Assembly: GCA_965140775.1 (NCBI GenBank) | Contig: OZ223471.1 | Span: 3,038,001 to 3,102,000 of the forward strand | Source: UBA6244 sp965140775 | GTDB lineage: Bacteria; Bacteroidota; Bacteroidia; Bacteroidales; F082 | Reading direction: 5' to 3' | Length of the DNA stretch: 64,000 bases | In this document: positions 32,422 through 43,100 of the stretch, piece by piece | Numbering within the stretch: position 1 is the stretch's first letter | Layout of the letters: every line of letters starts with the position of its first letter | The notes under the pieces: model-generated | What the model saw: the letters and a program-made list of their open reading frames with translations, nothing else | What the model was told of the DNA's origin: nothing | Database searches by the model: none | Translations under genes and position numbers: made by a program

Positions 32422-33645
32422 CTATTTTTGTGCGATATCATACACCATGAGGGAAGTTCCGTGACGGACATACAATTTTTTATCATGAATTACCAGGTGT
32501 GCCCAATGGTACTGTTCGCCGTAAGGCACTTCAAAGGAGCTGATCAGGTTAAAATCATTTGTTTTGGGATCAACGATTCCCACTTTACCACCTGTGCCAT
32601 AACAATATAAGAGTCCATCGGCATAGATAATAATACCTACTTTCAGCATCTTAGAGGAATACAACTCCTCCCCTGTTTCCCAATCCAGACAAAACCAACT
32701 CTTGTTTTTATCACCTGAACCGTAAATGCGTCCATCTACCAAAACCACACCGCCCATCTTGCTGTCGAGAGACGAATTTCGCCACAGTTCAGTGATGGAG
32801 TTGCCATCTTCGGAAACCTGAAGCATAACACCTCCTTTTCCATAACCACTAAAGCAGTATAATTTTCCATCTTTATAAACGGGCGAATTGGCTTGCACCG
32901 ACCAGGTATTGGGATGCTCGAGACTCCACAACAATTTTCCCGTTGAGGCTTCAAATCCCAAAATGGAATTGGCTGTTTGGGTCACAATAATTTTACGACC
33001 ACCTACCTCGATCGCAATGGGAGAGCAATAGGCGCTCAATTCTTCCAAACCCTTGGATTTCCAAATCAACTCGCCGGAATCTTTGTTTAGCGCAATCACG
33101 TTGGCCTCTAATCCGCCGGGAGTGACGTATAATTTTCCATCATCGATGAGGAGGTTTTCGGTTACACCCCATTTAATATTTCGTCCATCATAATCGTTGA
33201 AAAGATCAACTGTCCATTCGATTTTTCCGGATTTTGCAGACATGCAAACAAGCTTTCCAAATGAGCTCATGATGTAAAGTTTACCATCGTAAACCAATGG
33301 GGTAGAACGTGTTCCTTCAAAACTCTCCATCCACTCCGGTCCAAAATCTGTTTTCCATTTCAAGTGGCCTTGATGATCGAGTGCCACCACAAATCCAATA
33401 CCCTCGGGGCTTGTTCCGGCAGTGTAAACCATTTCATTGGTTACGGCTGCAGAAGCATGACCCGGACCTAAATCATCATAATGCCATAAGAGCATGGGAC
33501 CCTCTACAGGCCATTCCTTTAAAAGACCTGTTTCATGATAGATTCCGTCACGGTTGTCGCCACGCCATTGAGCAATTTCCTGGGATTCGACATGGGTTTG
33601 CAGTAAGAAGATCAACCCGACAAATAACAGTGTTATTTTACGCAT
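32422..33645 (-). CDS. PQQ-like beta-propeller protein A (exported)
   Basis: 407 residues with a signal peptide (about 1-21, ends HVESQE). The propeller opens with QWRGDNRDGIY and has blades marked by DHQGHLKWKTDF, SAKSGKIEWTVDL, NKDSGELIWKSKG, EASTGKLLWSLEH and DWETGEELYSSK. The family is broad (BamB, polyvinyl alcohol dehydrogenase-like and scaffold proteins). PQQ ligands cannot be confirmed by eye. It is the first gene after the best promoter of the cluster, so it is probably the promoter-proximal gene of a long transcript covering at least 20929-33645. Confidence 0.83.
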   Translation of the reverse strand: MRKITLLFVGLIFLLQTHVESQEIAQWRGDNRDGIYHETGLLKEWPVEGPMLLWHYDDLGPGHASAAVTNEMVYTAGTSPEGIGFVVALDHQGHLKWKTDFGPEWMESFEGTRSTPLVYDGKLYIMSSFGKLVCMSAKSGKIEWTVDLFNDYDGRNIKWGVTENLLIDDGKLYVTPGGLEANVIALNKDSGELIWKSKGLEELSAYCSPIAIEVGGRKIIVTQTANSILGFEASTGKLLWSLEHPNTWSVQANSPVYKDGKLYCFSGYGKGGVMLQVSEDGNSITELWRNSSLDSKMGGVVLVDGRIYGSGDKNKSWFCLDWETGEELYSSKMLKVGIIIYADGLLYCYGTGGKVGIVDPKTNDFNLISSFEVPYGEQYHWAHLVIHDKKLYVRHGTSLMVYDIAQK

Positions 33646-33708
33646 AAAGTTTCATTAATTATGATTATTATTGCTATCAAACAAATTCATTCCCATTAAA
33701 ATAGGCTT

Positions 33709-33739
33709 CAAATTTACGTTATATTTAGGAACTCCACAA
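33709..33739 (-). promoter_or_regulatory. Promoter of the propeller/redox operon
   Basis: On the minus strand TTG (33739-33737) is followed after 20 bp by TAAATTTG (33716-33709), fitting the Bacteroidota -33/-7 pattern. The predicted leader is about 55 nt. Confidence 0.6.
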
Positions 33740-33770
33740 TATGACATATCAACGGTATCCAACACAAAAA

Positions 33771-33790
33771 AAGCCGCTTTCCAGCGGCTT
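33771..33790 (-). terminator. Terminator of the adhesin-PorP operon
   Basis: 8-bp perfect stem AAGCCGCT/AGCGGCTT with a 4-nt loop. The minus-strand RNA continues into seven U residues. It lies 16 bp after the PorP/SprF-like stop. Confidence 0.85.
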
Positions 33791-33806
33791 TTTCCATTTC
33801 TATCTC

Positions 33807-34931
33807 CTAAAACGGCGAACACTCTATCGGACTATAACTCCGTGGCCGTGGCGACATGAAGGAGTTCTTGTCTTTGTTCACCAGGCCGATGTCGTCCAGT
33901 TCGAAGATCAGGCTGATTTCGTGGCTGGGGCCGGTGAAGCTCTGGCGGGCGTTGATGTTCACCTCGTAGCTGTACATGAGTTTCATGCGGTATTGCTCCG
34001 TGAAGGGGATGTTCAATCCCAGCATCACGTCGAAACTGCTGAACTCGTCGTATTCCAGGGTCTGGTTTTTGTACCACAAACCCAAATACACATGTTGCAT
34101 GTACACGTTGGTGCCCAAAGTGTACAAAAACATGTTGCGCTGGTGTTCTACCATCACGCCCGGATTGAGCTTAAAGCCTTGCTTTTTCTGGTAGTAGCCC
34201 TGCTCCTGACCCATGGTGATGACAAAGTCCAGGTTGTACACGAACTTTCGGGGGAGGGCAGCGTCCACGTCAAAAAAGCTTTGGTTGGGCTCGGTGATGT
34301 GGTGCACGGCCACGCCCAGCTTGCCATCCACGTCCCTGCCTTGCCATTGGAAGATACCTCCAAAGCTAAAGTCGGGGAAGCTCACCTTGTCGCGGGCGGC
34401 GCCGGCAAAGGTGCTCGGCCCGATGTTGCCCCACCTGGGATCCAGCTGGTCTTCAAAAACCAGGTTGTCCCAGTTCAGACTCTGGGTGACCACCGAGGCC
34501 AGTGCTCCCAGTTGGAAGATCATGTTGTGGGCCACGGGAATGCGTACCGAGGGCAAGAAGCCAAAGGTGTTGGTCTTTAACATGCCCACCCCTTCCAGGG
34601 TTTGGGAGGCGATCACGCCAATTCCTCCGGCACCGGGCAGACTGCGCTCGGCCACGTCGGCACTAAAGCTGTAGGTGTGGTAGTTGCCCTGAAGGCCGGT
34701 CCACTGTTTTTTGTAGTTCAACCTTACCTTTAACCCCTGGGTCAAACCCACGTTGGCAGGATTGTAATAGGTGGGGTTGTTGTAATACTGGGCAAAGTCC
34801 ACGTCCTGGGCATGGAGCCTTTGGGGAAGAAACAGGATGCTCAGAAAAAGTAGGCTGAGGCTCAGGCTCAGGCTTAGGTTGAGGCTCAGATTCATTCCGA
34901 ATGTCGATTTGATGGTGTTTTCTTTTTTCAT
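33807..34931 (-). CDS. PorP/SprF-like type IX secretion outer membrane protein
   Basis: 374 residues. The signal peptide is unusual: a run of alternating Leu/Ser and Asn (NLSLNLSLSLSLSL) leading to LPQRLHAQ. The mature start QDVDFAQYYNNPTYYNPANVGLT is the hallmark of the PorP/SprF family of outer membrane beta-barrels, which accept specific T9SS substrates at the cell surface (SprF is required for SprB secretion). Alternating strands continue to the end. The gene begins 12 bp after the stop of the second giant adhesin gene, which carries a type-B sorting domain; this is the usual substrate-partner arrangement. It likely tethers or delivers both giant proteins. Confidence 0.9.
   Translation of the reverse strand: MKKENTIKSTFGMNLSLNLSLSLSLSLLFLSILFLPQRLHAQDVDFAQYYNNPTYYNPANVGLTQGLKVRLNYKKQWTGLQGNYHTYSFSADVAERSLPGAGGIGVIASQTLEGVGMLKTNTFGFLPSVRIPVAHNMIFQLGALASVVTQSLNWDNLVFEDQLDPRWGNIGPSTFAGAARDKVSFPDFSFGGIFQWQGRDVDGKLGVAVHHITEPNQSFFDVDAALPRKFVYNLDFVITMGQEQGYYQKKQGFKLNPGVMVEHQRNMFLYTLGTNVYMQHVYLGLWYKNQTLEYDEFSSFDVMLGLNIPFTEQYRMKLMYSYEVNINARQSFTGPSHEISLIFELDDIGLVNKDKNSFMSPRPRSYSPIECSPF
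34852..34893. repeat. Hexanucleotide repeat in the PorP/SprF signal peptide
   Basis: About seven degenerate AGGCTC hexamers (AGGCTG, AGGCTC twice, AGGCTT, AGGTTG, AGGCTC, AGATTC). A change of one hexamer adds or removes two residues (Leu-Ser) of the hydrophobic core of the signal peptide and keeps the frame. Confidence 0.75.
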
Positions 34932-34943
34932 GTTGGGATCGAT

Positions 34944-37900
34944 TTATCGGATCAAAGTTACAGTTCCGTGGGTTTCTAAATTGCCGTCGCCATTGTCGCT
35001 GCCACGCCAGTAGCTGTCATCGCTAAAGCGTGCCGTGATGCGCCAGATGTAAGTGCCTGTGGGCAAAGGCTGACCTTCGTAGGTGCCATCCCAACCTTCG
35101 GCTACCTGTCCGTTCTCCAGCAGGGTACTGCTAAAGACCAGGTTGCCCCACGAGCTGAACACTTCCAGCTTGTACTCGCTTAAGTTAATGCCTACGGGCT
35201 TGAAGGTGTTAAAGGTGGGATCCGCCACCGAGGGACTAAAGGCATTGGGTACATACAATCCCGTGAACAGCAGCTCATAGGGATAGATGAGCGTGTCGGG
35301 ACAGCCATAGGTGTTGGTGGCTACAAGCGTCAGGTTGTAGATGGGGTCGGAGTCGTATTCATACTGGTGAATGGGGTTTTCTTCCGTTGAGGTGTAGGTG
35401 TCGTCAAAATCCCAGAAGTAGTCGATGGTATCGCACAGGGAGAGGTTGTCCAGCTTCACCTGTCCCTGTCTGCCTTCCCAGTCTTCGGTCAGGGTGAAAA
35501 GGGCCGTGGGTACGGGATATATCTCGATTTCATGGCTGATTTGGCTCCTGCAGAAGTTGGCATCGGTGATTTGCATGGTTACCGTGTAGCTATCGATGGA
35601 ATCGTAGATGTGGTAGGGGTTCTGAAGGTCACTCACGCTGTCCATGGTGTATGGATCGCCAAAATGCCAGAAGTAGTTAGTGATCTGTGCACTGTCGGCT
35701 GTGCTTTCATCGGTGAAGTAGGTGTAGTATCCCTGACAGGTTTCTGCCCAGCTAAACTCGGCCGTGGGTGGCTTGAAGATGGTCACCTCCGTGGTAGTGG
35801 TGTCTGTACATCCCCACTGGTTGGCTACAATGAGTTCGGTGAGGTAGTTGTCGTATGCCGGATACAGGTAGGTGGGGTTGGCGATAATGGCCGTGTCGGC
35901 ATCGGTTGAGGTGTCGCCAAAGTCCCAACGCCAGGCGGTAATGGGCTCTGAATAGGTCTCACTGCCATCCATGAAGTAGGTGATGTCGCCCAGACAGTTG
36001 TTCTGAACGACGATCGCTGCCATGGGGGTGGGACGTATGAGCACTTCCTTGGTGATGGTGTTGGTGTAGGTTTGGGTGCCAATCTCTCCGGTAACCGTCA
36101 GGGTGACCTGATAGGTACCGCCCTGGTTGTCCTGATAACTATGGCAGGCATGGCTTTGGAAGCTGGTGTAGCTATCGGTATTTCCATCGCCAAAGTCCCA
36201 ATCCCACTGGGTGATATTTCCGTTTTGGGTCAAAAATACGGAGCTGTCGGCAAAGCATACTTCTGTTAGTGCACACAAGTTAATGGTGTCGGGTACGTAG
36301 AAGTTGGCTATCAAACAAGCCCTGGTATAGACCGTCTGGGTGATGGAGTCGGTGCAGCCGGTAAAGTTGGTGACAATGAGCTTGACCTGGTAGCTGCTGT
36401 CGTTGGGTGAATACAGGTGGGTGGGGTTCTGAGCGGTGGAGGTGTTGGGCTCGCTGCTGAGTGGATCGCCAAAGTCCCACAACCAGCTTTGAATAAAGTT
36501 GCCTCCGTGTAGTGATTCGTCCGTGAACTGCATGGGGGTATCACAGGCTCCTGCCTCGTAGCTAAAGCGTGGGGTGGGCAGGGAGTCTATGGTGATTTCC
36601 AGACTGGCGTAGGCCGAGCAGCCATTGGTGTCCACGGCCATGAGCTCTACATTGTAAAGCCCGGGATTGGCAAAGGTGTGTTGGATGCTGTCGTGGTAAG
36701 TGGTAATCTGTGGGGTGCCATCGTGGAAGTTCCAGCTGTAGCTGGCCACGCTGTCGTTCTCGGGCAGGTAGTGGGCATAGAAGGTCGTGGGCTGTGTCAA
36801 ACAAACCTGATCGGCGGTGATTTCTACTTCCAATTGTCCAAACACGCAGACTTCTACCGTGTCGGTGGAGTAACACGCGTTGTCATCGGTCACTGTCAGG
36901 GTTACCTGGTAACAGGTGTCGGTGATATCGTAGATGTACTCGGGATCGATTTCTGTGCTGTAGTAGCCTTCGTTAAGGTTCCATTCCCAGGTTTGTATCG
37001 GGCTGCCATCGGCTCCGGGCTCGCTGCCATCAAAGAAGTAAACCTGTCCGGCAGGATCACATACCTGGACAAAGCTTTCGATCTTGGCGATGGGGCGGGT
37101 TCTTACCTTCACCCATTGGCGGATGGTGTCGGCACAGCCGTAGTTGTCCGTGGCAATAAGGGTTACCTGAAAGTCATCGTTGGTGGCGTACAGGTGGGTG
37201 GGGTTTTGGATGTTGGCGGTGCTGCCATCGCCCAAATCCCATTCCCAGCCGGCAATGTAGCCCAGCTGACTGTAGCTTTCATCGGTGAAGTAGGTGGTGT
37301 CGCCCAAACAGGCATTCTGGTAGCTAAAGTTGGCCAGGGGTGGGTCTTTGACCACGATCTGCTCACTGGTGGAAGCCTCGCAGCCTGCCAGGTCGGTGAT
37401 GGTCAGGGTCACGGTGTAAGTGCCGGGGGCGTTGTACAGGTAGTCGGCATTTTGGGTCAGGGCATAGCCGCCATCGCCAAAGTCCCAGTACCAGGTGCTG
37501 ATCTGTGCGGTGGAGGTGCCTGCAAAGCTTACCGGGGTGTTGGCACACAGGGTGTCGCTGCTCATGGTAAAGCTTACATCGGGGGCGGGGTTCACGCTCA
37601 GATCGTGGGTGATGGTGTCGTCGCAGCCCTGGGTGTTGGTCACAATCAGGGTGACGGTGTAATCGCCCGGGCTACTGAACACGTGGGTGGGGTTTTGGTA
37701 GGTGCTGGTGTTGGTGTTGCCCGAGAGGGGGTCGCCAAAGTCCCAGTACCAACTGCCAATGTCGGGGGTGTTGTTGGTCAGATCATAAAACTGGGTGGGC
37801 TGGCCAAAGCAGGCGTCTTCCCAGTTGAACTCTGCCACGGGACTGGCTACGGAAATAACGGTTCTGGTTACTGTATTCTGACAGCTGTCGGAGTCGGTAA

Positions 37901-40126
37901 CAGTCAGGGTGACATCGTAGCTTTGGTCGTTGGCATAAACATGACTGGTGTTGCCGCCATTGGGTGCCAGGATGGTTTCGGTATTGCCATCGTCAAAGTC
38001 CCATTCCCATTTTACAATGGCGCCATTGGGGCTGTTGCTCAGGTTTAAGAAGAAGATGGTATCGCCGACGCAGGTGGGCTGACTGTATTCAAAGCCGGCC
38101 TGTGGCAGGGGGTTCACCGTTACCGTTTGGGTTTGGGTGGCCGTGCAGCCATCGGTGGTTTGTACGGTTAAGCTTACCTGGAAGTCGCCGGGGCTGTCGT
38201 AGGTGTTTTCGGGATCGGGCTGCTGGCTGGTGTGGCCATCGCCAAAGTCCCAAAAGTATTGATCCAGTCCTGTCAGATCGGTGATGGTAAAGCTTACCGG
38301 TTCATGCATACAGGCGGGGGTGAAAGTAAAGTCCACTTCGGGGGCATCGGTGATGGTGATTTCTATGGTGTCGGCATCCGTGCAGTTGCTTTGGCTTTGA
38401 ATGCTTAAGGTGACTTCATAGGTGCCCGGACCGCTGAACAAGTGGGTGGGATCGCTCTGGCTGCTCTGGTTGGAGGATCCACTGGCGGGGTCGCCAAAGT
38501 TCCACTGCCATGCAATGATGCTGCCGGCGCCGTTTTCACTGCTCACATCATGGAAGCTGATGGGTCCGCTCATGCAGCCCGCATCGTAGTCGATCTGGGC
38601 AATGGGTGATGGGGTGATGGTGACGTCCTGGCTATTGGTTGCCTGACAGCCATCGCTGGTGGTGACCGTTAACATGGCGGTGTAGGTGCCTGTACCTGGG
38701 TAAATGTGGCTTACATCGGGATCGTCGGGGAAGTTGATGGTTGCTGTATTGCCATCGCCAAAGTCCCACTCCCAGGTGGTGAGATAGCCGCTCAGGGGAA
38801 TGCTGTAGTCTTCAAAGAAGGTTTCTGAGTTCTCGCAGTTGGGACTGCTGATGGAAAACATGCTGATGGGCTCGGGCATCACTTCTACCTGGTGGGTAAC
38901 ACTGTTGGTATATCCCAGGGTGTCGATAATGGTGAGGGTGACATTGTACATGTTCGCGTTGACATAGGTGTGCAGGGGATCTTGGTTGTTGCTGCCTGTT
39001 CCATCGCCAAAGTCCCAATCGTAGATGGCCACGGCGCCCACGTCGGTAACGCTGGCATCGGTGGTGAACTGGATGGGGGTGTTTTCGCAGGCGTTGTTCC
39101 AGCTAAAATCCACCGGGGGTAGTCCGCCTACATGGACTTGGATCACGGTTTCAAAGGTGCAGCCGTTCACATCGGTGACGGTCAGGCTCACGTCGTAGTC
39201 GCCGGGGTTGGTGTAGGTGTGGGTTGCATTTTGTCCCGTGGCTGTGCCGCCATCGGCAAAGTCCCAGGCCCAGTTGGTGATGGTGCTGCCGCTGGTGGCA
39301 AAAAAGCCGATGTTGTCGCCTGCCTGGGCGGGGTTGGGTGCCCAGGTGAAGGTGGCATTGGGGGTGTTGGGGGCTTGCACGGTCTTGGTGATGCTGTCGC
39401 TGCATTGGTATGTCAGGCTATCGCTGGTGAACACCAGTTTGACATCGTAGAAGCCTCCCGTGGCATAGGTGTGTACGGGATTGGGGACATCGGAGGTGCT
39501 GCCATCACCAAAGTCCCAGAGTCTGCTATAGGGCTGATAGCCCGGGGGCAGGGTGCTGTTGTCGGTAAAGGCAAACAGGTTGCAGCCGCTCATGGTATAA
39601 CTAAAGTCGGCCGTGGGGGTGGGTACCACGATAATCTCTCCTGTGGCAGTTGCGGAGCAGCCTGCCGAGTCGGTGGCGGTTAAAGTGACCGTGTAGGTGC
39701 CGCCATTGGTGTAGCTGTGCACGGGGTTTTGGTCTTCGCTGATGCCGCCATCACCAAAGTCCCACCACCAGAATTCAATGCCAGTATCGGCACTTCCCTG
39801 GAAACTGGTCATACTTTGGGCGCAGGTGGGTGAATCAAAGATTTGCATGCTCACCTGTGGGATGGGGTTGATGGTGACTTGTTGGCTCAGACTGTTCTGG
39901 CACAGGTTGGTGTCGGTGATGTAGAGGATCACATCATAAGTTCCGGGGTTGTCGAACACGTGTCCGGCATATTGTCCGGTGGTGTCGTGGCCATCGTCGA
40001 AGTTCCAGTACCAATCGGTGATGGGGGTGCCCGAAGCGCCGTAGAAGAAGGTGGTGTCCATCAAACAGGTGGGCTCGGGATCCCAGGTGTAGTAGATGGT
40101 GGGGGTGTTGGGGACGATTACGGGCA
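34944..40126 (-). repeat. 5.18-kb near-identical segment, copy 1
   Basis: Aligns to 45801-50983 at a constant offset of 10,857 bp, with no gap that I could see. About 40 amino-acid differences were counted over some 1,727 residues. The right edge falls inside the codons of PKD unit 14; the left edge is exactly the stop codon. Confidence 0.95.
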
Positions 40127-43100
40127 TTGTCACGGTGTTGGAACAGGTGTAGCCTGAGCTGTCGGCGGTGACTGTGAGGGTGACGTTGTAAATTCCGCCA
40201 TCTGCGTAAGCATGATTGAAAATGGGGTCGTCCTGGGTGGTGCCATCGCCCAAATCCCAGTCATAATCCACCAAAAAGTAGCCCGACGGTGCCGTGCTGG
40301 CATCTTCAAAATGGATGGTGTGGCAGGAGTCGACCACGTAGGTGAAGTCGGCTTGGGGTGGTTCAGAGATACTTACAGTATGAAGGGCGGTTTCGCTACA
40401 CCCGTTTTGGTCGGTAACGGTCAGTGTGACCTGCATCATACCCCAGGTGGTGTACATATGACTGATCATTTGTCCTGTACCCGTTTGTCCATCGCCAAAG
40501 TCCCATTGCCAGCTATTGATATTGGAGGTGCTGCTTCCAACAAAGTCGATGGGGGCTTCCATGCAGGAAATGCTGTCGCTCACGCTAAAATCCACATCAG
40601 GTAGTTCATTTACCACGATATTACTTACAATGGAATCTGAACAGCCGTTCTGATCAGTGTAATGATAAATCAATTGATAACTGCCCGGGTTCTGGTAGGT
40701 ATGTGTGGGGGTGGTTAATGTGGAGGTGGTTCCATCGCCAAACATCCACAAACGATCGATGATTTGAGCAGTTCCAGTGGGGGTATAGATGATGGATTCT
40801 CCCAGACAAAACGGGCTGGGGGTGCTCATGGTAAAACCGTGGTCTATCTTGGGTCGGACTGTCAGGTTGGTGACGATCACGCTATCGCAACCATAGATAG
40901 CTGTAGCAAGGGTATCGTAGTAAATCCCTGAGTTGTATTGCCATGCGCCTTGGGCAAAAATAGAGTCGTAGTGACAAAGGGTAATATCCACAGGAATTTC
41001 ATAGGTAGGCCGGATGGTTAAAATCATCTCATCGATGGAGTCGCAGTTGATGATATTGGCCGCTACCATGGTCAGGGTAACTTCTCCCATCTCATTGGGT
41101 CCTGGGACGTAGGTGGGTTGCAAAACGTGGGGATCGATAAAGTGTCCTGTGCCACTGGTTTCCCAGTAAAGGGTGGCATAGTGCATGGCAAAGGAGGAGT
41201 CGGCTGAATTATGAAAATCGTAGGGCTCTCCAAAGCAAACACTTTCATCGGATCCGGCATGGGCTGAAGCTCCGGGGATGACAACGAGTTGCATTGTGGA
41301 GGTGTCGTTGCCGCAGGGTGCCAAACCATAACCTACCATGGTCATGGTCAACGTATCGTTTTGAATCAAACCTTCTGAAGGATCGGGAAAATAGGTGGGG
41401 GCGATTTGTCTGGGATCATCAAAGTGTCCGATGCCGCTGGTAAACCAACGGATGGAGTCGTAGTTGGTGGCGGTGGGTGGGGTTTCCAGTCGGGATAGAT
41501 TAAAATATACATCCTGACAGGTGATGGTGTCGTTGCCGGCGGTGACTTGACAGGTGCCATTGATAATGAGTTCCTTTTCCACATGTTGAGAGCAAACAGC
41601 TAAAGACACAATCACCGTATCTGCTTGGAGGTATGTGTGATCAACCGAATGACCGACAGTGCTATTTCCATCACCAAAATCCCAGTTCCATGGTGTGAAA
41701 TTGGCTTCTCCCACCTCATTCATCTCCACCAAGTAATTCTGACAGCTCGTGGGTGGGGTAATGGTGAAATCCAAAGCTGACATATCAACCAAAACGCGGG
41801 TATGTGACGCTGTATTCTCACACCCATTTCCATTGGTAACAATGGAGATAACAGAAAATGTCCCGTCCGTTAGATACGCATGGGTGGTATTTTGTCCGGC
41901 ACCGGTTGTTCCATCTCCAAATTGCCACGACCAGTTAATGATATCCGCTGTCCCAACTCCCGAAAAGGCAACAACCTCATTTACACAACTTGAATCGTTG
42001 GGAGACATAGAAAAATCACATTGGGGCAGGCTATTAATAATAACAGTCGTGGTAACTACATCAGAACAATTATTTTGATTGTTGGTAGTAAGCGTGACTT
42101 GATAACCCCCCGCATTTGTGTATGAATGAATGGCATTCTGTCCGGTTACAAGAGCAGTTCCATCTCCAAAATCCCACTGCCAGTCAACAACCACTGTTCC
42201 ATTGTTATCTGTGCCTTGGAAACTTATAGGGGATTGAGCACAAACGGTATTACCCGGCACGACATTGATTTGGGCATCAGGTATTTGAAATATCTCTATG
42301 GGCAAAGTCGCTGTACCAGCACAGGCATGTTGGTTGGTAACAACCAATTGAACATCAAAAACACCACCATTTAAATAGGCATGTTGCGGGTTTTGATCAC
42401 TACTTAAAATACCATCACCAAAATCCCATGCCCAGGAAATCACGTCACTGGAACTTGCATCTGAAAAGTCGATGATATCACCCTCGCACGCCAATCCTGT
42501 TGGTGACATGGCAAATCCAGCAGTGGGCACTTCGTTAACCACCACCGTTTCCGTCACCACATCTGTACATCCTCCCGCACTAACTACCGACAAACTCACT
42601 GTGTAGGTACCTGAAGCGCTGTAGGTATGACTGGTAGTTTGACCGGAAAAGCCCGGGCTTCCATCTCCAAAATCCCATTGCCAGTCGGTAATGGTGGTGG
42701 CATTGAGATCAAATCCGCTTAAGCTAATGAGTGAATTGGCACAAATGGTTGACCCCGGAGTCATGTCAATTTGTATGTCAGGTACCTGATAAATCTGTAT
42801 TGGGGTGATAATGGAATGGGTACATCCATTGGAGTTGGTCACGGTCAGTTCCACATCAAACCATCCAAAACTTGTATAACTATGATCAGGATTTTGAAGT
42901 ATACTTGTGGTTCCGTCACCAAAATCCCATGCCCATAAAACGACATCACTGCTGCTATTATCGGTAAACTGGATTAATTCTCCCAAACAGGCTGATCCTG
43001 AAGGTAACATTGCAAAGGCAGCCACCGGAATTTCTTGTACAGTAATTGTTTCAGTCACCACATCTTCACAACCTCCGCTATTGGTCATGGACAACTCAAC

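Noticed and set aside
13358..33645. Propellers as true PQQ-dependent alcohol dehydrogenases
   Set aside because: No PQQ synthesis genes, no cytochrome c partner or CxxCH motif in the cluster, and the catalytic acidic residues could not be identified. The adjacent Cys pairs in propeller B keep the question slightly open.
36678..38048. A 456-codon plus-strand open frame, with a copy at 47535-48905
   Set aside because: Antisense to the giant adhesin genes; it is repetitive because the PKD codons are repetitive and is duplicated only because the adhesin segment is.
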